64,000 bases of DNA from NCBI GenBank assembly GCA_020746105.1, contig CM036620.1, forward strand, positions 28,040,118 to 28,104,117. Reading direction: 5' to 3'. This document shows positions 59,501-64,000 of the stretch, in pieces. The position numbers and the translations under genes are program-made. The notes below the pieces were generated by a model. That model was not told where the DNA came from, did no database searches, and saw only the letters and a program-made list of their open reading frames with translations. The first letter of the stretch is position 1, and each line of letters starts with the position of its first letter. This DNA comes from Trogon surrucura (lineage: Eukaryota > Chordata > Aves > Trogoniformes > Trogonidae).

Positions 59501-60146
59501 AACAAATGTATCCCTTTACACTACCTTTCAACAGTTTAAGAATCATGAGTAGAAGAGAGCTGTGTAAATTCAGAGGACACCTTTCACCTACTTTAGGTAG
59601 GGAATTTGATTAGTACGTCAGGAAGAAACTGCAACTTTAAAACCCATCCTAATTCATTATCACATAAAATAGTTGTAACACAATGTTATTGTTCACAGAG
59701 TATTTAAGAAAAAAAGCTCTTTTATGACTAATAAATGAAAGCATGCAATGGATTTAGAGACATAATTTAAAAAAGAAAGTGAGAACATGCATGCTACTAT
59801 ATTTTCATTCTTCAAAGACAGCAATCTACTAGAATTTTTTTTAATGATTAAATTGGATTCTTCTATAAGGTTTTTAGGAAACATTACTGAATGAGGTATT
59901 TACAAAATTTCAAATTCCACTGACAAAGAAAAGTAATAAAATGACATGAGAAGTCCATCACCAATACTAATTGAATACATGAGTTATTTTCTGGAGTTTA
60001 CTGATAAAAAAAATCATATTGTTCCTGGCACAGTGGTTTCTAGTAGCGTGCTTTCCTGCTAGCTGAGTACTGGTGTATATGTGTGTGCACATGCACACAT
60101 CTATTTGCTTTATATTATCAAGGAGACTCATTGAATATCTTGTGTT
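56531..60146. other. AT-rich noncoding stretch
   Basis: No supported exon, RNA or repeat; a 17-A run lies near 57695-57711. Confidence 0.55.
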
Positions 60147-60240
60147 GGTAGGCACTCACGAGGGTCATTGAGTCCAACTCCAGATTTCACATAAGGAAAC
60201 CTAAAAGTTAAACCATCTATCTAGAGAAATCGTTGAACAT
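60147..60240 (-). mobile_element. Old CR1 3' fragment
   Basis: Plus-strand sequence with 'gggtcattgagtccaactcc' and 'gaaacctaaaagttaaacc' matches the inverted 3' region of an older CR1 subfamily. Confidence 0.6.
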
Positions 60241-61940
60241 ATAAAAAAGAGCAGCGTTTCCAAGCAAGAAATGAGAAAGAAATTTTTTCTCAGTCCATTC
60301 ACTGATGTGAAATTTGTCATTCAATGATTAACAGTTCCTGGCAGAATTAGACATGAAACGATGTATTTTCCTCAAAGTTAAATAACATACATTTTACAGG
60401 CTTCAGCCAAAACTGATCATAAATGAAATATACAGAACAGAAGAAATTAACTTCCTTTCAGAATAACTACATAAAAGCTACCCAGAAACCATAGGTCTAA
60501 TTCTTTGAGCGAAACCATTAGCAGGATCTTGTCTATGAAGAGTGACAGATGAAAAAAATAGCTCACATCCAGATGTGTGCCACCTTAAAACAAACCTAAG
60601 AGACTGAGAGCTTCACAATCACAACAAAGTCCTAAGAACCACTCACCTTCCAGAGGCTCAAGGCCTCCTCATCTCCCCTGGATGTTGTACAGCTCAATGC
60701 AGCAACTTAGAAAAACAGCCACTGGCATAAATAGAGGCAAACAACTTAATAAGAACAAATTCCCAGCTATATATGTGGATGCAAACTTGTAAGTTGTGAG
60801 ATGTTTTGGATGTTATTTCCTTGTGAGTGTCCTCTCAAACTACCTAGAGGGACCATATTCATTTGGAGAGGTTTCAGTTATAAGGCAGGTGTTGCAACGT
60901 TTGCACTTGAATTTTAATTAGTGAAATTAAACCCCTCCAAAAGCAAATGCTTGATTTTTTAAACAAAGGCATTAGAGACCAAACAAAAAGAAAGCAATAC
61001 ACTAATTAATGTGTAAATTATCCTAACTGTTTTGTTCTTACATGACATAATCAATGACAAAGTGCCACAGCAGAAACAGGTTATTTTATCATATGGTGAA
61101 ACTAGCCCACCTACAGGAGACTTCTCTGCCTTTGCCAACATAGTTTTCAATGCTTTTTCTTCTTGACTGTAAATAAATCATTAAAAATAATCAGAATATT
61201 TAGTTTGACTAAAGCACTACCATAGTGTTTCCATACTGCCCTCTTACAGAAGAAAAACATTCCTTCTCCCTCCACTACCCCATGTGACCTGCTATGAAAA
61301 AGTAAATCTAAAAAATGAGCAAACTGAGACCAGAGGCCAATGGAAAAGAGATGTTTGGTTTGGTTCACTATGAATCTGTGACACATAACTGAATAATACT
61401 GAAATCTCTCTAAGCATCTATTTGTACACCAGCACAAGGAAGGAAGTAGCGTGCTAGAACTTCAATACTAGCACTGCCATGTTCCCTGCTTACAGTACTT
61501 TTGTGTTGACGCAGCACTGCTTGACACCTAAGTGCTTACAAACTATGTCCAATAGAAGCTTCATTCTCTCTACAAAGCCTCATCTCTCTTCACTTACAGG
61601 ACATTAAGTCTCCTTCCTTTTAAATTTGTTTTTTATATCATCACATGAAAACTAAATGCTTATTTCAGCTATTTACACTCTGGTTGTCACTTCCTCTACT
61701 TTGGGGACACCACTTGAATTACCTGAATATTTGGGGTTACTATAATTGATTCTAGCTTGCAATGTCAAGATTGGTGAAGGTTGAGAATAACATGAAGAGC
61801 AGTGTTGTGCAAGACGATGCAAGTTTGGAAAAGGTACATCTCACTGAAAACATAAGGGCCAAAATTTGAATTTAACATCTGATGTTTGAATTCTCTTGCA
61901 CTGCATATATTCAAATTTTGAGCAATAAATATAAGGGCAG
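60241..61940. other. AT-rich noncoding stretch
   Basis: Nothing recognised on either strand. Confidence 0.55.
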
Positions 61941-63255
61941 GAAAGAGGACCTGGGTAACTACAGACCGGTCAGCCTCACCTCCAGCCCTGGAAAGGTGAT
62001 GGAACAACTTATCCTCAGTGCTGTCTCTAGGCATGTCAAGGATTAGAAGGTTATTAGGATCAGTCAGCATGGCTTTGCCAAGGGGAAGTCACGTTTGACC
62101 AACCTGATAGCCTTTTATGAAGACATAACCAGCTGGATGGATGGTGGCCATGCAGTGGATGTGGTCTATCTGGATATCAGCAAGGCCTTTGACACCGTCT
62201 CCCACAGCATCCTCATAGGTAAACTGAGGAAGTGTGGTCTGGATGACCAAGTAGTGAGGTGGGTCACTAACTGGTTGAAGGGAAGAAGCCAGGGAGTTGT
62301 GGTCAATGGGGTAGAGTCTAGTTGGAGGCCTGTGTCTAGTGGGGTCCCTCAGGGGTCAGTACTGGGACCAGCACTATGATATACTCATCAGTGACCTGAA
62401 TGAGGGATTAGAGAGCACTGTCAGCAAGTTTGCTGATGATATAAAACTGGGAGGAGTGGTTGACACACCAGAAGGTTGTGCTGCCATTCAGAGAGACCTG
62501 GACAAGCTGGGGAGATGGGTGGGGAGAAATCTTATGAAATTCAACAAGGGCAAGTGTAGAATTTTGCACCTGGGAAAGAACAATCCCGTGTGCCAGTATA
62601 GGTTGGGGAGTGACCTGCTGGAGAGCAGCGTAGGGGAAAGGAACCTGAGGGTCCTGGTGGACAGCAGGATGACCATGAGCCAGTAACGTGCCCTCGTGGC
62701 CAAGAAGGCCAATGGCATCCTGGGGTGTATTAGAAGGGGAGTAGGCAAGTAGGTCGAAAGAGGTCCTCCTGCCTCTCTACTCTGCCCTGGTGAGGCCGCA
62801 TCTGGAATATTGTGTCCAGTTCTGGGCCCCTCAGCTCAAGAAGGACAGGGAACTGCTGGAGAGAGTCCAGCACAGAGCCACAAAGATGGTGAAGGAACAT
62901 CTCCCTTATGAGGAACGGCTGAAGGAGCTGTGTCTCTTGAGTTTGGAGAAGAGGAGGCTGAGCCAGGCTCTTTTCAGCGGCATCCAATGACAGGACAAGG
63001 GGCAATGGGTGCAAGTTGGAACACAGGAGGTTTCACAAAAATATTAGAAAACACTTTTTTACTGTGAGGGTGACAGAGCCCTGGCACAGGCTGCCCAGGG
63101 AGGTTGTGGAGTCTCCTTCTCTGGAGACATTCAAAACCCACCTGGACGCGTTCCTGTGCGATCTACTGTAGGTGATCCTGCTCTGGCAGGGGGGCTGGAC
63201 TAGATGGACTTTTGAGGTCCCTTCCAACCTCTGACGTTCTGTGATTTTGTAATAT
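61941..63255 (+). mobile_element. CR1 LINE, 5'-truncated, ORF2 broken
   Basis: The same subfamily and nearly the same truncation point as the 10-kb copy. Reverse transcriptase motifs are visible ([37 protein letters not shown]), and here the first catalytic Asp is present. The frame is broken by a TAG near 62044, a small deletion near 62373, a TAA at 62684-62686 and a deletion of about 80 bp near 62962. It ends with tctgacgttctgtgattttg at 63230-63249. A pseudogene copy. Confidence 0.93.
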
Positions 63256-64000
63256 TCAGAATACAATTTCTTTTAACTTTACAGTACTATTATCACCTAT
63301 ATCATTAATTTATTCAAGGTTGCAAAAAATATGATATTGAAAAAACACACTTGTAAACACTGCTTTAAGGAAGTTATTAAAAATTTAGTAAGACTATTAA
63401 TTTATAAAAGAATTCATAGCAATTCTGTGAAACATTAAATGTACAGTATATAAAAGAGCAATTAATATTTTTAGTTACTAGTTTTGCAAACTCTTTGTCA
63501 GGAAAGCATTAAGAATATGCAGTCCTTGTAACTTCTGAAGTGGGTGTTAAAACTTCCTCTCCAAAATTCCATTTAGACTGTGATTAAAACTGGACCTGCC
63601 AACTCATTTATTTCCAAGGCATTTAGCAATACCGTTCCAGCTTTTGAGATAAATTGATTTCTTTTAATATAAGATAAAACTTGCAAGAAATGTCAGTTTC
63701 TGGCCCACCTTGTTGTCAGATACAGCTTGAACTTTTGATGTAAGCACATCCTATAGATTTTGAAAGCAGAAGACAAAATATGCCTGTCCACAAACAGACA
63801 TTGTACAATCTTTGAAGTTTTAGTATTGCCTGACTTATGGCTCTGAATCTTCTGTGTTGCTAAGGCAAGGCCACCCTCTCACCTCTGCTTTCAGGAATCA
63901 GAAATTCACCAGACACTTATATTAGCATACACATTACTGGCCAGGCTGTCATTCTCTAAATCTGACACACAAAACCTTAGGAACACTTCAGGGTGTGCAT
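63256..64000. other. AT-rich noncoding stretch at the window edge
   Basis: No feature recognised. Confidence 0.55.

Overview
The window looks like nuclear DNA from a bird. The evidence is eight or more CR1 LINE copies and fragments, several ending in the ATTCTATGA-type 3' repeats of avian CR1, avian-type LTR elements, and a tandem family of ITPRIPL1-like genes, a family known to be expanded in birds. The sequence is mostly AT-rich and noncoding. One exon on the minus strand (about 49.70-49.91 kb) closely resembles a conserved segment of CCSER1 (coiled-coil serine-rich protein 1, FAM190A). The window is therefore probably intronic sequence of CCSER1, read right to left. Three weaker exon candidates lie on the same strand (53.8, 46.1 and 7.7 kb).

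The centre (24.17-43.61 kb) is a GC-rich tandem array of five units, about 3.65-3.67 kb each, on the plus strand. Each complete unit holds a compact promoter and noncoding exon 1 with a splice donor, a ~540 bp intron, and a single coding exon for a 331-338 residue ITPRIPL1-like protein. In units 1-4 an inverted CR1 follows, carrying a small internal minisatellite. Interior units are almost identical. Unit 1 differs from them only in its 5' part, and the last unit only in its 3' part. This is the pattern expected from unequal crossing-over between two older diverged copies; the exchange point falls near a 21-bp repeat encoding an acidic tract. All copies, including the diverged last one, share an in-frame TAG. 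The readable ones also have the family's next conserved motif in another frame, so a C-terminally truncated version seems to have been amplified.

Unit 5 is split by a defective endogenous retrovirus (39949-42371). It has two 403-bp LTRs differing at two sites, a tRNA-Lys-type primer-binding site, a gag-head fragment, an env-tail fragment, a polypurine tract and a perfect 6-bp target duplication.

Left flank (1-24.17 kb): CR1 copies at 8.4 kb (minus), 10.05 kb (plus, 422 open codons) and a short 3' tail at 12.76 kb, plus a long LTR (15.28-16.69 kb) with a CR1 nested inside. Right flank (43.6-64 kb): the CCSER1-like exon, a solo LTR nested in an old CR1 (50.6-51.9 kb), CR1 fragments at 55.9, 56.2 and 60.15 kb, and a broken CR1 at 61.94-63.25 kb. 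No tRNA, rRNA or CRISPR array was seen. All coordinates and similarities come from reading by eye; family names rest on recognition, not on a database search.
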